NCBI GenBank assembly: GCA_958299035.1 | Contig: CATQJL010000112.1 | Location: 59,193,823-59,257,822, forward strand | Reading direction: 5' to 3' | DNA: 64,000 bases | Origin: Cylicocyclus nassatus | Taxonomy: Eukaryota > Nematoda > Chromadorea > Rhabditida > Strongylidae | Shown: one piece after another, positions 49,092-59,442 of the stretch | Layout of the letters: the number at the start of each line of letters is the position of its first letter | Position numbering within the stretch: position 1 is the stretch's first letter | Notes under the pieces: generated by a model | What the model was told of the DNA's origin: nothing | What the model saw: only the letters and a program-made list of their open reading frames with translations | The model's database searches: none | Made by a program: the position numbers and the translations under genes

Positions 49092-49117
49092 AAGCAGTGG
49101 TATCAACGCAGAGTACT
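49092..49117 (+). other. SMART-type amplification adapter at contig edge
   Basis: Starts AAGCAGTGGTATCAACGCAG and continues AGTACT. This is the well-known synthetic primer used in SMART cDNA/PCR amplification, not genomic DNA. It abuts the N gap. Confidence 0.95.
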
Positions 49118-49320
49118 GCTCACGAAATCACGTTCTCATAAATATTTTCTGAAATTCAAATATTGTATACGTCGATTATCTGCCTTTTACAGTAGAAGTT
49201 CTTGAACAGAGTAAACATCATTTGCAAATAGCGTGTTATACACCCAACCAGGACCATATTTGGACAAAGTGGGCGATCTTCAAATTTTGTGCATAATTCA
49301 AAAAACGTGATTTCGTGAGC
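49118..49320. repeat. Segment with inverted ends
   Basis: GCTCACGAAATCACGTT (49118-49134) is matched inverted at 49304-49320. The adapter-bearing contig edge therefore falls exactly at the end of an inverted repeat. Confidence 0.6.
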
Positions 49321-51403
49321 TCGTAACTGGGCAGTTCTTATAGATGAAGACCTACAATAACCATGGGTCAATAGCACGGCTTCTGTTAATGTTTAGCTGT
49401 AAAAACAAGTGGGTGAGTTGTCCAACAATTATGCGAAAAGAGCAGGCAAATGTTGGATCTGGCCTGGTTTCGAGACAGCTCACTCGGTATAACTCTGCTA
49501 AAAGAACTTACACTGCACAAAAAGCACTGTTTTCGTAGTCAGCGAGTTCGAAAACCCCTATGGGCGAAGTTTCCGGCCAATCCATGATGATCAATATTTT
49601 GGCCAAAACCCGTCGGCGAGCTTCAGAGCCTAAGAACGAGAAAAAATCAAAGGGCCTGAATTCGTCGGAAACTTGCGCATAGAGGTTATTTGACCTGCTG
49701 ATCACGAAAAACACACCTGCTTTGCAAATTAGCGCCTTACTGTATGGTTACGGTAGCCAAAATTTGAAAGACATAGATTTTTCCAAAATTCATCGACCTA
49801 TCTTTCTCTGCGCAAAAGGGATCCTCCGCTGCTCGCTAGCGCATAATAATCTACGGAAACAGCTCTACTGGTCATGTTTACTAGAATCTTCCTTGTGTGT
49901 TCTTCGTTGAGTTACACCGCTACGAACACCCGTCCTCACACAAAAATCGAGCAAATTGAAAACGGACCGGTAAGGAAGCGTAGTATATCAGAAGGTTCAT
50001 TTTGACGAGCTGAACATCATACTTTCGTCGGATTCCTAGTTTATGCAATCTGAAGAAAGTTATGAACAAAGGACGAAAAAAACGCGGATCGCCAGTTTTT
50101 GCTTTTCTGTCGAAAAATTAGTGTGGGTACTGTAGTTTGCGCGATTCGCGTGATTCCGCAGAAATCCCGGAATGTTCAAAACTCCCAGAACGCTGCGGAC
50201 TTTCGCAAAACCTCCGGAATCACGACACAAAGAAAATCTGCACATTTTGTGAGCTATTGTAGATAGCAAAAAATAGAGTAGAGCATAGGAGAGTTCATAA
50301 AAACTTCGGTACGGAGGCAACCGCCCATGTACACGCATCGTTCACGGGCGTGTGGACTCTGGTGAAAAGATGCTCGAGCACGCCGTTTGTGCCGTTTCGC
50401 ACCTTAGACCGATCGCCTTCGTGGATCTGGGTCTGTATGCCCATACGCAGAAAACAGAATTGTTCAGCTCATTGTTGAAACTCTTGTTGACAGGCGACTC
50501 GGTTCATTCACAATTTATTGAGCGGTGGAGTTTTCTGAAGAAAGAGCAACGTTTCCAAAGAGACGGTGTCATGCTCATAGCGATCAATCGATTGCTGCAG
50601 TGAGGGATCTGTCTACCGCACCGAATGCGCAATTGAATTGAAAAAGCCTGTAGATCAAATACTGTAAGAGATGAAGCGATAAAAACTCGCACAGCGTTTT
50701 CTAAACTACATTTTTTACCGTATGTCAGAAAAGATCAATTTTGTGATATCATCAGTGATAAATGATAAAATGATGATATCAGTGACAACGACAGATAAGC
50801 ATGGCTTAAATTCATGCGGTCGATTCCCACGTTCATCTTCCATGTAGGTGCAGAATTTTAGCCCAGGCTTCGGCGTGAAGCGAGTTGAAGCAAAAACGCC
50901 ATTTTAGGTAAGAATTGGCAGCAGTGGCATGTGCCGATGAGAAATCGATCGATTGCTGGAGCGAGGGATCTACCAACTGCACCGAGCAATAGAACTAGAA
51001 AAGCCTGTAGATCACTTATAATTAGAGAAAGAGCGATAGAAATTCACTAAGCGTTTCCTACAGTACTTTTCTTACCATACGCCAAAAATGATCCAAAAAT
51101 GTGATATTATCAGTGATAAATGATAAAATGCTTATAGTGAGTAATAAGGGTGAATAAAAACTGCCCAACTTTTCGCGATAGTTTTCGATAATGAAAACTT
51201 TGTACCAGAACCTGCTAATCGCGATTAACGCTGTGATAAATGTTCACAAAAGCCTTAACATAGAAAACAACAAGGTATCATTGTATGTCACCCCGTCACC
51301 ACGATTACGGACATACTGTATATGAAAAGATTCGTCTCATCAAGCTGAAGCCGCATCTTCTTGCAGATTTCATATAAAATTGTTTTAAAAGAAGTTATAG
51401 CTA

Positions 51404-51429
51404 AAGCAGTGGTATCAACGCAGAGTACT
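51404..51429 (+). other. SMART-type adapter inside sequence
   Basis: The same synthetic sequence as at 49092, here embedded in continuous sequence. In the inverted twin (around 62790-62815) the position holds ordinary ATCCCG repeats of the same length, so the adapter has replaced genuine bases. Confidence 0.95.
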
Positions 51430-51510
51430 GGATCCCGCAAATCCCGTGAAGTCGCGAATCCCGCTTATCCCGCAAATCCCGACAATCCCGCGAATCCCGA
51501 CAATCCCGCA
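51430..51510 (+). repeat. ATCCCG minisatellite
   Basis: GATCCCGCAAATCCCG and variants (CTTATCCCG, GACAATCCCG, GCGAATCCCG) in tandem. The twin array at 62701-62808 is longer because the adapter removed units here. Confidence 0.8.
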
Positions 51511-51541
51511 GTTTTGGACAAATTCTACCGCTGCAACTGTA

Positions 51542-52396
51542 GGTTGTCCCAAAAGTTTTGTCGGTTTTTCCATCGCTCACTAAAACCCACAAAACACCAA
51601 TTCATGGAAGGTTTAGGTATGATTTGAAACAGATCTTTATCCTCTTTCTTACAGCCATATTTGCTCTCTGATCTACCCTATCTTCGCAATGTTATCGCCA
51701 TGGCTTTTTGAGCAGATCAGCAATAACCCCAAATCTTTTCTGTATTTTAAAAACTTTTCTCCTGCTACTTTCGAAAAGCTCTAATAACTGTTATGTAGAG
51801 CCAACCTTCGGCTACATTATACTTATTTTAGATTACATGACGCTTATCAAGTCCTAAATAATTATTTATTTCAAATAAAATCACCGCTTTTTGATTACGT
51901 CTACCACGCAAAATCACCGAAAATTCCAAAAAGCTGCTTTTTCAAGACAAATCAAACGTAGATGTGTTTCATAAATAATGTTTATTAGCAATCAAGTTTC
52001 AATTCGCAAATTCCAGGAGCTTTCATGTTTTTGCCGCAGTTGCGTGTTTTATGGTTTTGCCAGAAATCGAGACCTCCGAAGAAATAATTTTTCGAAGCTA
52101 GAAACAGCAACTTAGGGAAATCTAAAAACATTACCGTATAGCCGAGAATTGTTCTATTTGTGCCATGCTTAGTCCTTCCCAAAACTTTGGAATAAAATTT
52201 TTAAAAATTAGCTTAACTCTGAGCAGATAAAAGTGAAGATTTGTGGCAATTATCAAAAAAACCATACAGGATCTTGGCTCCTAAAGTACGAAAGAGAAGG
52301 AAAAGCTGCATCGAATGCATGTTGAAACTCATTCAGGTCTTCGTTGTGCGTGGTTTTATAGTGGTTTAAAAAACCGACAAAACTTTCGGGACAACC
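51542..52396. mobile_element. TA-flanked mariner-like MITE
   Basis: The ends GGTTGTCCCAAAAGTTTTGT and the inverse at the right (ACAAAACTTTCGGGACAACC) are flanked by TA at 51540-51541 and 52397-52398. The terminal sequence is typical of mariner. The 855-bp interior has no transposase motif. Confidence 0.8.
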
Positions 52397-52769
52397 TAAT
52401 ATTTCATTCATCGTTGCTTTGATTGATCCCTCCGACGAGTTTCTCGAAATAGTGATCAAAGATTCTTTGTATATGTTTTTAAAGAGCAAGGTCTGTTGCT
52501 TTCTTTTAGCTCTCTCTTCAGATTATGATCGTATTTATTGAGCAAGTTGAAGGCACCTATAAACCGAGTTAAATGCGTACTTATTTATGCATAAAATCTA
52601 CTTATATCCATCGCACGTACAAACTAAATCAACTTTTTTTTATCGTTAACACCAAACAGTGGAACCAAAAAAGTTTCTACTGCCATTCTCTCTCTCACTT
52701 TTAGAAAAGCGATAGCATAGTAGGAGTTATCAGAATCCCCACAATGGTCGGCAGGGCTAGTAGATGGCA

Positions 52770-52900
52770 GGCTTTGGCAGCAAACACACGGCCCATTGCC
52801 AGCGTTTCCAGTCTACATAATGTGCGCATCCAATCTTTATCGTTTTCATCTTCTCCGCCACAATACGCTTCCTCTCCGCTTTCTTTTTGTTTTTGAGTAC
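52770..52900 (-). pseudogene. Duplicated exon-like segment, unit A copy
   Basis: After a TTTGTTTGCAG acceptor the minus strand reads VLKNKKKAERKRIVAEKMKT and IKIGCAHYVDWKRWQWAVCL, parallel to the unit B copy at 56460-56587. The GTGAGA donor present in unit B is changed here, so the exon may be non-functional. Function unknown; the sequence is very Lys/Arg-rich. Confidence 0.35.
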
Positions 52901-53489
52901 CTGCAAACAAACAATGTGGGTACATAGTTAGTTTCTCCAACGGTTTCCTTTGGCAAACACAAGTTGATAAATCAGTGTATAAGGGCAAACGGCTGCTTTG
53001 CTCAACTTGTAAGAGTGTGAAAAAGTAACAATGTTGAGATATAAGCGATCAGCGAAGGTTTCATTTTGATGAACTATGCGCTTTCAATATCAAGGAATAA
53101 ATTTGATGATAAAATTGTTTGGCGCGTTATTATTTGTGCTGGATGCAAAATGACTTATTACCATTTGTTGACGTTTTTAGGTTGCAATAATTTACTCATA
53201 GGGTACTCATTGTTTTGATAAATAATTCGAAGGTGTACAAATGTAAGTTCCCTATGGTTTCATACACAAACGTCTGAATTTCATATTGGAAATCACCAGT
53301 ACGTCAGCGAATTGTGACTTGGAAGACAATTTCAGCCATTTATATCGACCGCTGGTAGATAGCATGTTTAAACAAAAAACATTATGCAATGGTTTCTGGT
53401 TTCAAAAACACCAATTTTTCTAGAAAACCATAATCAACCAAAAACGTTTTATACTGTGGCCGCTTGTTTCTTCCCTTGTTACATATCGA

Positions 53490-54156
53490 CAGAGTGTCCC
53501 AAAAAACGTGTGCCTACTGTTTGATTGTTAATAGCTCTCTTGTCATTGAGTTTTTCAAGAAGCTCTAGGCATCTTTTTGTAGAGTTGGCTTCAATTTTGT
53601 TTTACAGTATGGAGCAGCTATCGATCCCTCTTCACTACTGTAGGATTACGGTAGTGAAGTGGGTTTTGCGTCATTGAGGGTCATATTTCACCTCTAAGTA
53701 AGTACTAAAAAAAGCTAAAAACTATTAAACTAGGTTAATCAGGGTCGATGATTTCAAATGTGAAACTCTCACTTTACCATAATGCTTTTTTAACAAATGC
53801 CAGATATAACATAACGACGGACTTCTGATAACTGTCGAAAATTTGACTAGGCCACTCAAAAGCTCTGCGGACGCGTAAAAACTTATGTAGTGAAATCAGC
53901 ATGCATGATAACCTTGTTACACAAATTTTCAGATTTTGTTGAAATATTTTTGAACGGCCTATCTCACAGTGGCGCCACATGCTGTGAGTTCCTACCGTAA
54001 TACTATAGTAATAAAGGAATATCGGTAATGCGCTTCATACTGTAAATCTAAGTTGAATCCAGCTCTACAAAGTTGTACCTAATCCTCCCCGAAAGTACTT
54101 ACGACAAGAGAAATATTAATAATCAAACAGTAGGCATTTTTCTAGAACATCCTGTG
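53490..54156. mobile_element. MITE related to 1532-2208
   Basis: The ends CAGAGTGTCCCAAAAAACGT and the inverse of CACAGGATGTTCTAGAAAAA match the family at 1532. They share the internal motif TAGGATTACGGTAG and the TTGTTAATAGCTCTCTT-type block. The right flank is TA; the left flank is degraded. Confidence 0.7.
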
Positions 54157-54558
54157 TATTCCGAATCAGCTTCAAACCCTGATCCCAAATATGCTATCCT
54201 AGCTGCGGCTCACCATTCCGAGGCGAGTTTTGCACCGCACTGACATAATACGAAACATGGTAAGACTGCCTGTATGTAAAAATCTCTAGGAAAAAGGTGA
54301 TGAGATATCGAAATAACAGCAAATCCAATCCTTCCTCACTAAAAAAGCTTAACGCAAGTGTATTGACACTTGAAAAATGATCCGTGTTGTCAATAAGTCG
54401 ATGAATATGCAAAATTCGAACTGAGTCAATACTCGCTCCAAATCGATGCCTCGTAGCTAGGAATAGCATATTTGGTGTCAGCGTTTGAAGCTAATTAGGA
54501 ATATTTAAGTCTTTTATCAAAGACCGGCTAAGTTGGAAACCTTCCCTACAAGTTCCTT

Positions 54559-55600
54559 CTAGCTCCTCACCTTCCTTTCTCTCAATTCCTTTTTGACTAT
54601 TTCTTTCACTGCATGCCAAATGGGTTCGAAGTAACAGGGAGTCGCGATCAACTGATATCTTTTTGGAACTTCTTCTCGCTTATATGCACTAATAGCTCTT
54701 TGTGCGCAACCGCAGCAGAACTCCTGCAAGCAGACAATTCACATATATTATTGAAATTCCGTGCCTAGAATATCAGAGTATCTGAGCTACCTAGTAGTGA
54801 ACTGCATTACCAATAAAAATACTAACCCATGAAGTATATATTGCTAGTCCCGCATTGATACCCATGTCCCTCAACTTCAGTCCTGTGCAATGCGTAAAAT
54901 TGCTTATATTATAATAGGGAAATGGCGCCTCGCGCGACGATTTACCATCTACGCTATGGTCAGGTGTCCATGTCCTAAAACTTACGATCGTCTATCACAT
55001 GCCCAAATTTGAGATAGAAGGACCACAATATATTCATATTTCCGGAAGTAAAGGGAGTCTATGTTCTGGCTTTTTTAAATACATAAATAACAGTCAGAAT
55101 AAGTTACTCACTTCGACCATTTCAAGAAAGGCCATTTGAAGGAAGGCCATTTAATTCCCTCCGTGGTCGGTCCTGTGTATTTCGTGAAATTGCCTATCGG
55201 TCCTGTGCTGTTGCTATTATAATAGGTTAGTGTCACCCCGTCCGGCGATTTATGATCTGTTACATTCGTATGGTCAAGTGTCCACCTGAAACTTAGAATC
55301 GTCTATCACATGCCCAGAATTTGAGATAGAAGGAACTTAACATATTTATATCGGATTTCAAGGGAATCTATGTTCTGGCTTTTTAAAATACATGAATAAT
55401 ATTAAGAACAAGTTACTCACGTCGTCCACCCAAAAGGCCATTCAAAGGAAGGCCATCCACATCCACATCCTTCGGTGGTCGGTTCTGTGCAGTTCGTATT
55501 GCTTTTCGGTCTTGTACAGTCCCTGAAATTGCTATTATAATAGGTTAATATCACCCCGCTCGACGATTTATTATCTGCTACATTCGCATGGTCTGTCCTC
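54559..55600 (-). CDS. Secreted-protein gene A, 5'-incomplete, triplicated exon
   Basis: Four exons with GT/AG borders and compatible phases: 55600-55421, 55285-55112, 54974-54827 and 54723-54559 (stop TAG). Together they encode about 221 aa. The first three are paralogous: each starts after a TTTCAG/TTTTAG acceptor with the last base of a split codon, and encodes a (W/R)T-x-DH...(T/P)YYN block with N-glycosylation motifs (NST, NFT, NCT). The last encodes EFCCGCAQRAISAYKREEVP and a charged tail. Introns between the paralogous exons are also related (TATGTTCTGGCTTTTT, TACATGAATAAT, AGTTACTCAC). No signal-peptide exon remains upstream; similarity stops near 55720 at a fold-back element. Product probably secreted; function unknown. 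Alternative: a pseudogene, or downstream exons of gene B. Confidence 0.65.
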
Positions 55601-55741
55601 CTGAAACTTAGAATCGTCTATCACATGCCCAGAGTTTAAGACAAAAGGACTTCAACATAATATCGGATTTAAAAGAAATCTATGTTCTGGTTTTTTTTAA
55701 ATACATGAATAATACCCACAAGGAAAGGATACCAGCATTAG

Positions 55742-56131
55742 TCGATTGAAGATGAGATGTGTAAATCACTAAACGCGCCTTTAAACGCTGATTCCGAAAC
55801 TGCTTTCCTTTTTTGCGGAATAAGTTTCCGAAAGAAGTCGTGGGCGTTCAAATGTCCAAATTTCTCAAGATTTAGGTGGCGAAAAGCTGTACAAAACACC
55901 GGAAAGTGGAAAATCATTTTTGTATAGAGTATATTGTTTGCAAGGAAGGAACAAAGCCGATGGAAATCTCATAGGTGTTGTTTTAGGGGTTTTCGCTGAT
56001 TTTAAGCCACTCAATGCTTGGCAAATCTGGACATTCAAACGCTCATAACTTGTCGGAAACTTATTCCGCAGAAAAGGCAGAAAGACCTTAAATGGGTGTT
56101 TAAGTGATTGAGGCTATCACACCGAATCAAT
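55742..56131. repeat. Fold-back element between units A and B
   Basis: GGAATAAGTTTCCGA at 55821 is mirrored by TCGGAAACTTATTCCGC near 56056, with similarity extending to GTAAATCACTAAAC / GTTTAAGTGATTGA at the outer ends. Arms of about 125 bp. It sits where the first exon of gene A would be expected. Confidence 0.65.
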
Positions 56132-56143
56132 CTTTTTCATGCA

Positions 56144-58420
56144 TCGTTGCTTTGATTGAATGGCTCCGACGAGTTCCTCGAAACAAGTGATTAAAGACTC
56201 TTAGTATATGTTTCTAAAGAGCGAGGTCTACTGCTCTCTTTTAGCTCTTTTTTCAGATTATCATCGTAATTATTGAGCGAGAAGAAGGCAATTAAATGTG
56301 TACTTTCCATCGCACATACAACTTCAATCAACTTTTCTTATCGTCAACACCAGACAGTGGAACCAAAAAAGTTTCTACTGCCCTTGTCTCTCTCACTTTT
56401 AGAAAAGCGATAGCATAGTAGGAATTATCAGAATCTTCAATGGTTAGCAGGGCTCTCACTTTGGCAGCAAACACACGGCTGATTGCCAGCCTATCCAGTT
56501 TTCATAATGTGCGCATCCAATCTTTATCGTTTTCATCCTCTCCGCCACAATACGCTTCTTGTCATCTTTGCTTTTGTTTTTGAGTACCTGCAAACGAACA
56601 ACAGAAGTACTTGGTTAGTTTCTCCAACGGTTTTCCTTTGGCAAGCACAAGTGGATAAATCGGTGTGTAAGGGCAAAACGGCTGCTTTGCTCAGCTTGTA
56701 AGAGTTTGAAAAAGTAACATATTGAGACACAGGCGATTAGCGTAGGCTCATTTTAGTGAACCTGAACTATGCGCTTTCAATATCAAAGAGTAGATTTGAT
56801 GATGAACTTGTTTGGCGCGTTATTATATATGCTGAATGTAAAAATGACTTGTTATCATTTGTTGAGGTTTTGCGGTTGCAATATCTTACTCAGAGTGTAA
56901 CTCTTTGATTTGATAAATAATTCGGAGTGGTACAAATGTAAATCGCATATGGTTTCATAATGGAATGCCTAGATTCCATACTGGAAATCACCAGTACGTC
57001 AGCGAACTATGACAATTTCAGCCCCTTTATGTCGACCGCAGGTAGATAGCATGTTTTTACAAAAAATATTAAAAAATATTATGCAAGGCTGCTTTCAAGG
57101 ACATCATTGTTTTTAGAAAAGCTATTATTTCGAGCAAAAGTGTATGCGTAGATTGGTGTGGGGAATTACTTTATAGAAGTTATGTAGATCTCCATGAGAA
57201 CAGCAATATATAACCAAAAAACCACTTTATACTGTAGCCACTTGTTTCTTTCCTTGTTCACATATCGTGACAAGCAAACCGGTACTTTCTCAAACTATCA
57301 TTTGCAAGAATGCTATATATACCTAGGCAGTACAGAGGTTGTAAACGACTTTTGCTGCTAAGATTTTGCTTAACGGACAATAAGCTGCTGATACAATATG
57401 GATTAACTAACTTAGTCCATCCTCTCGACAAGAAGCATACATATTCTGAATCAGCTTCAAACACTGTTTCCAAATATGCTGTTCCTAACTGCGGTGCACC
57501 ATCCCAAAGCGAGCTATGGGATGGTGCACCGCTATGGGCACCGAATTGGCATCAGAGCATGGTATGACTGCCTGTAAGTAATAATTGCGAGAAAAAAGTG
57601 CTGAAGCGAAATAACATCAACTCCAATTTCCTACTGAAACGAAGCTTTGTGCAAGTGTATTAGTACTTAGAAGATGAAGCCATGATGCCAGGAAATCGAT
57701 TAGTATGCAAATTCTGCACACAATAAAGTCAATAACTCGCTCGAAATCGATGCCCCGCAACTAGGAATAGCATACTTGAAATCAGCGTTTGAAGCTTATT
57801 AGATGCATATATATATAATCCTCTTATTGAAGACGGAACTAAGTTGGGTACTTTCCCTTTAAGTTCCTTTTAGCTCCTCACCGCTTTCAATTCCTTTTCG
57901 ACTATTTCTTCCACTTCATTCCAAACGTCATCAAGGTAGGAAGTCACGATCATCTGATATCCATTTGGAACTCCTCGCTTATATGCACTAACAGCCCTTT
58001 GAGCGCAACCGCAGCAAAACTTCTGCAAGCAGACAATTCACATACATTTCAACATTCCGTGTTTAGACTGTTATAGTATTTAAGCTAATTTTTGGTAAGC
58101 TGCACTACTAATAAAAAATACTAACCCATGGGGTATCTGTTACTAGTACCGTATTGATAGTTATGTCCATCGGTTTCAGTCCTGTGCAGTTCCTGATACT
58201 GCTTAGAATAGGGTAGCGCTCTTTGCGCCCTATGCGCATTAGAGTATGGTTTTCTACATTTTTATGGTTAGGGTACCATTCCTGGTGCAATGCCACATGG
58301 TTAGGTGTCCGTTCCCTAAAACGTACAATCATCTATCACATGCCCAGAATTGAAGATAGAAGGACTTCAACATATTTATATTTTCGGATGTAAACTTAAT
58401 TTATGTCCTGGCTTTTTAAA
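56144..58420 (-). repeat. Tandem duplication unit B (contains gene B exons 2-3)
   Basis: Direct counterpart of 52404-55090 with the same order of blocks; see unit A. The units differ by about 10-25% in the exons, so the duplication is not recent. Confidence 0.8.
56460..56587 (-). CDS. Candidate exon of unknown gene, unit B
   Basis: Acceptor TTCGTTTGCAG, then VLKNKSKDDKKRIVAERMKT and IKIGCAHYENWIGWQSAVCL, ending CCAAA before a GTGAGA donor. It is open in the same frame as the unit A copy, with many amino-acid replacements between copies. A conserved block on its upstream side (56600-56700, 52920-53000) may be another exon, but length changes break its frame. I recognise no domain; Lys-rich N-terminal part, one Cys pair. 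Confidence 0.35.
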
Positions 58421-59435
58421 TCTTATATATAAAGCTGATGTCTGTTTGTCTGTATGTATGTCTGTATGTCTGTATGTCTGTGTGTACGTATGTTCCGAGT
58501 AGAAAATTCCATTTCTGAACCGATCCGGACCAAACTTGGCACACAAAAAGGCTGCAGCATGACGAAGGCGCAATATTTTTCGGCGCTCGTGGCTTTATTA
58601 GCCGCAGAGCGCGTGAGGCGCAGGATTTACAACGATGAGGATACGCGCGACGCGTTCGCGCCCGCTCAACTGATACTGCTTCTGCGCCTTCATCATGCAG
58701 CAGCCTTTACACTTCGGGGCGAGGGAGGTGTCATAGGCTACTTTTCGTCATCGATCGATATCGATTTTATCAATTTTTATCGATTTTTTGCAGAGTTCGC
58801 CTACGGGGCTGGGATTTGGCATAGGGGGGGGGTCATCGAGCATGCTGATTACGAAAACAGCGGGAATAGGGAAATGGCATGTAGACGTGGGCACAGGGAA
58901 TGTAAAGGGCAGTGGCTTACCGAGGGGGGGAACGGGGGGGGGGCGCGTGCCTCCCCCCACCCCCCCCCCCGAGAATGGGTCGCGAACTTTTTGAAAGTTA
59001 CTTAAATGTGTTATAAAAATGTGCAAAGGACTTGTCTTTACTTGTAAATAATTAAAAATTTTTAAAAATTTTAAAATTACAAATTAGCCTGGTAAAAAAA
59101 AATTTTTCGGAGGCGTGGCGTCAGCCAGATTTTAGGGGTTGGGGACCCGCAAAAATTTTGAGAAGCACCCAAAAATTTCTTCGGAATGCTTGGCTAACGC
59201 CACGCACATTCATTAGAAAAAATTTTTTGTCACCCCCCCCCCCGAGCCGAAATCCTGGGTACGCCACTGGTACAGGGATACGGATGAGAGCTTTATCATA
59301 GTGTTTTGACAGGGCCGAGCTTAGCCGGACAAGCCAGCTAGTACATAAATAATACTTAGAACAGGTTACTCACTTCGACGATCCAAATCCCTCGGCGACG
59401 AGCACAGAGAAGAAAACAAGAAGTAAGCGTATCAT
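57870..59435 (-). CDS. Small secreted protein gene B, 134 aa, three exons
   Basis: Exon 1 (59435-59374) starts at ATG and encodes a signal peptide, MIRLLLVFFSVLVAEGFGSS. It is split in a Lys codon before GTGAGT. Exon 2 (58315-58126) follows a CGTTTTAG acceptor and encodes 63 codons with RTPNHVALHQEW and RNCTGLKPMD, an N-glycosylation motif. Exon 3 (58022-57870) follows CTGCTTGCAG and encodes KFCCGCAQRAVSAYKRGVPN plus an acidic/Lys-rich tail to TAA. Phases join without stops to give 134 aa. Intron 1 contains a 921-bp Helitron; without it the intron would be about 137 bp. The mature protein would be extracellular with a CCGC cluster, and gene A is its paralogue. Family not recognised; no function is claimed. 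Confidence 0.8.
58421..59341 (+). mobile_element. Non-autonomous Helitron in intron 1 of gene B
   Basis: Starts TCTTATATATAAAGCTGATG after A (58420) and ends CTAG (59338-59341) before T. The preceding 3' block is GCCGAGCTTAGCCGGACAAG. The 5' block matches the 6.8-kb Helitron at 3151. Contains a hAT MITE (58910-59269). Related introns at 55070-55100 and 55375-55395 retain the uninterrupted CTTTTT-AAA|TACAT site. Confidence 0.92.
58910..59269. mobile_element. hAT MITE (family 1, copy 3), nested in Helitron
   Basis: CAGTGGCTTACCGAGG and GGGTACGCCACTG ends. Target duplication GTAAAGGG / GTACAGGG (58902-58909, 59270-59277), 7 of 8 matching. Body like the copies at 4286 and 36736. Confidence 0.88.
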
Positions 59436-59442
59436 GACTGCA

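Larger units (their letters stand above)
50212..51541 (+). repeat. Left arm of 1.33-kb inverted duplication
   Basis: Nearly identical, inverted, to 62669-64000. The arm contains an 83-codon frame (50352-50603) starting MDSGEKMLEHAVCAV and two diverged copies of a block of about 200 bp (near 50580-50780 and 50945-51135), each ending in TCAGTGATAAATGATAAAAT. No family is recognised for the frame. The arm also contains an adapter sequence at 51404. Confidence 0.9.
52404..55090 (-). repeat. Tandem duplication unit A (contains gene A)
   Basis: Shares ordered similarity with unit B (56144-58420): the CATCGTTGCTTTGATTGA start, the KNK-type exon block, AT-rich spacers (CGTTTGGCGCGTTATTAT and similar), CTTCAAAC...AAATATGCT, and the gene exons. 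A MITE (53490-54156) interrupts unit A; unit B has about 175 bp of other sequence there. Confidence 0.8.

Noticed and set aside
48513..49205. ORFs containing long runs of X
   Set aside because: They exist only because the 500-N gap has no stop codons.
58454..59005. 183-codon plus-strand ORF over the Helitron at 58.4 kb
   Set aside because: It spans the Helitron 5' block and the nested MITE and is a chance frame through non-coding element sequence.
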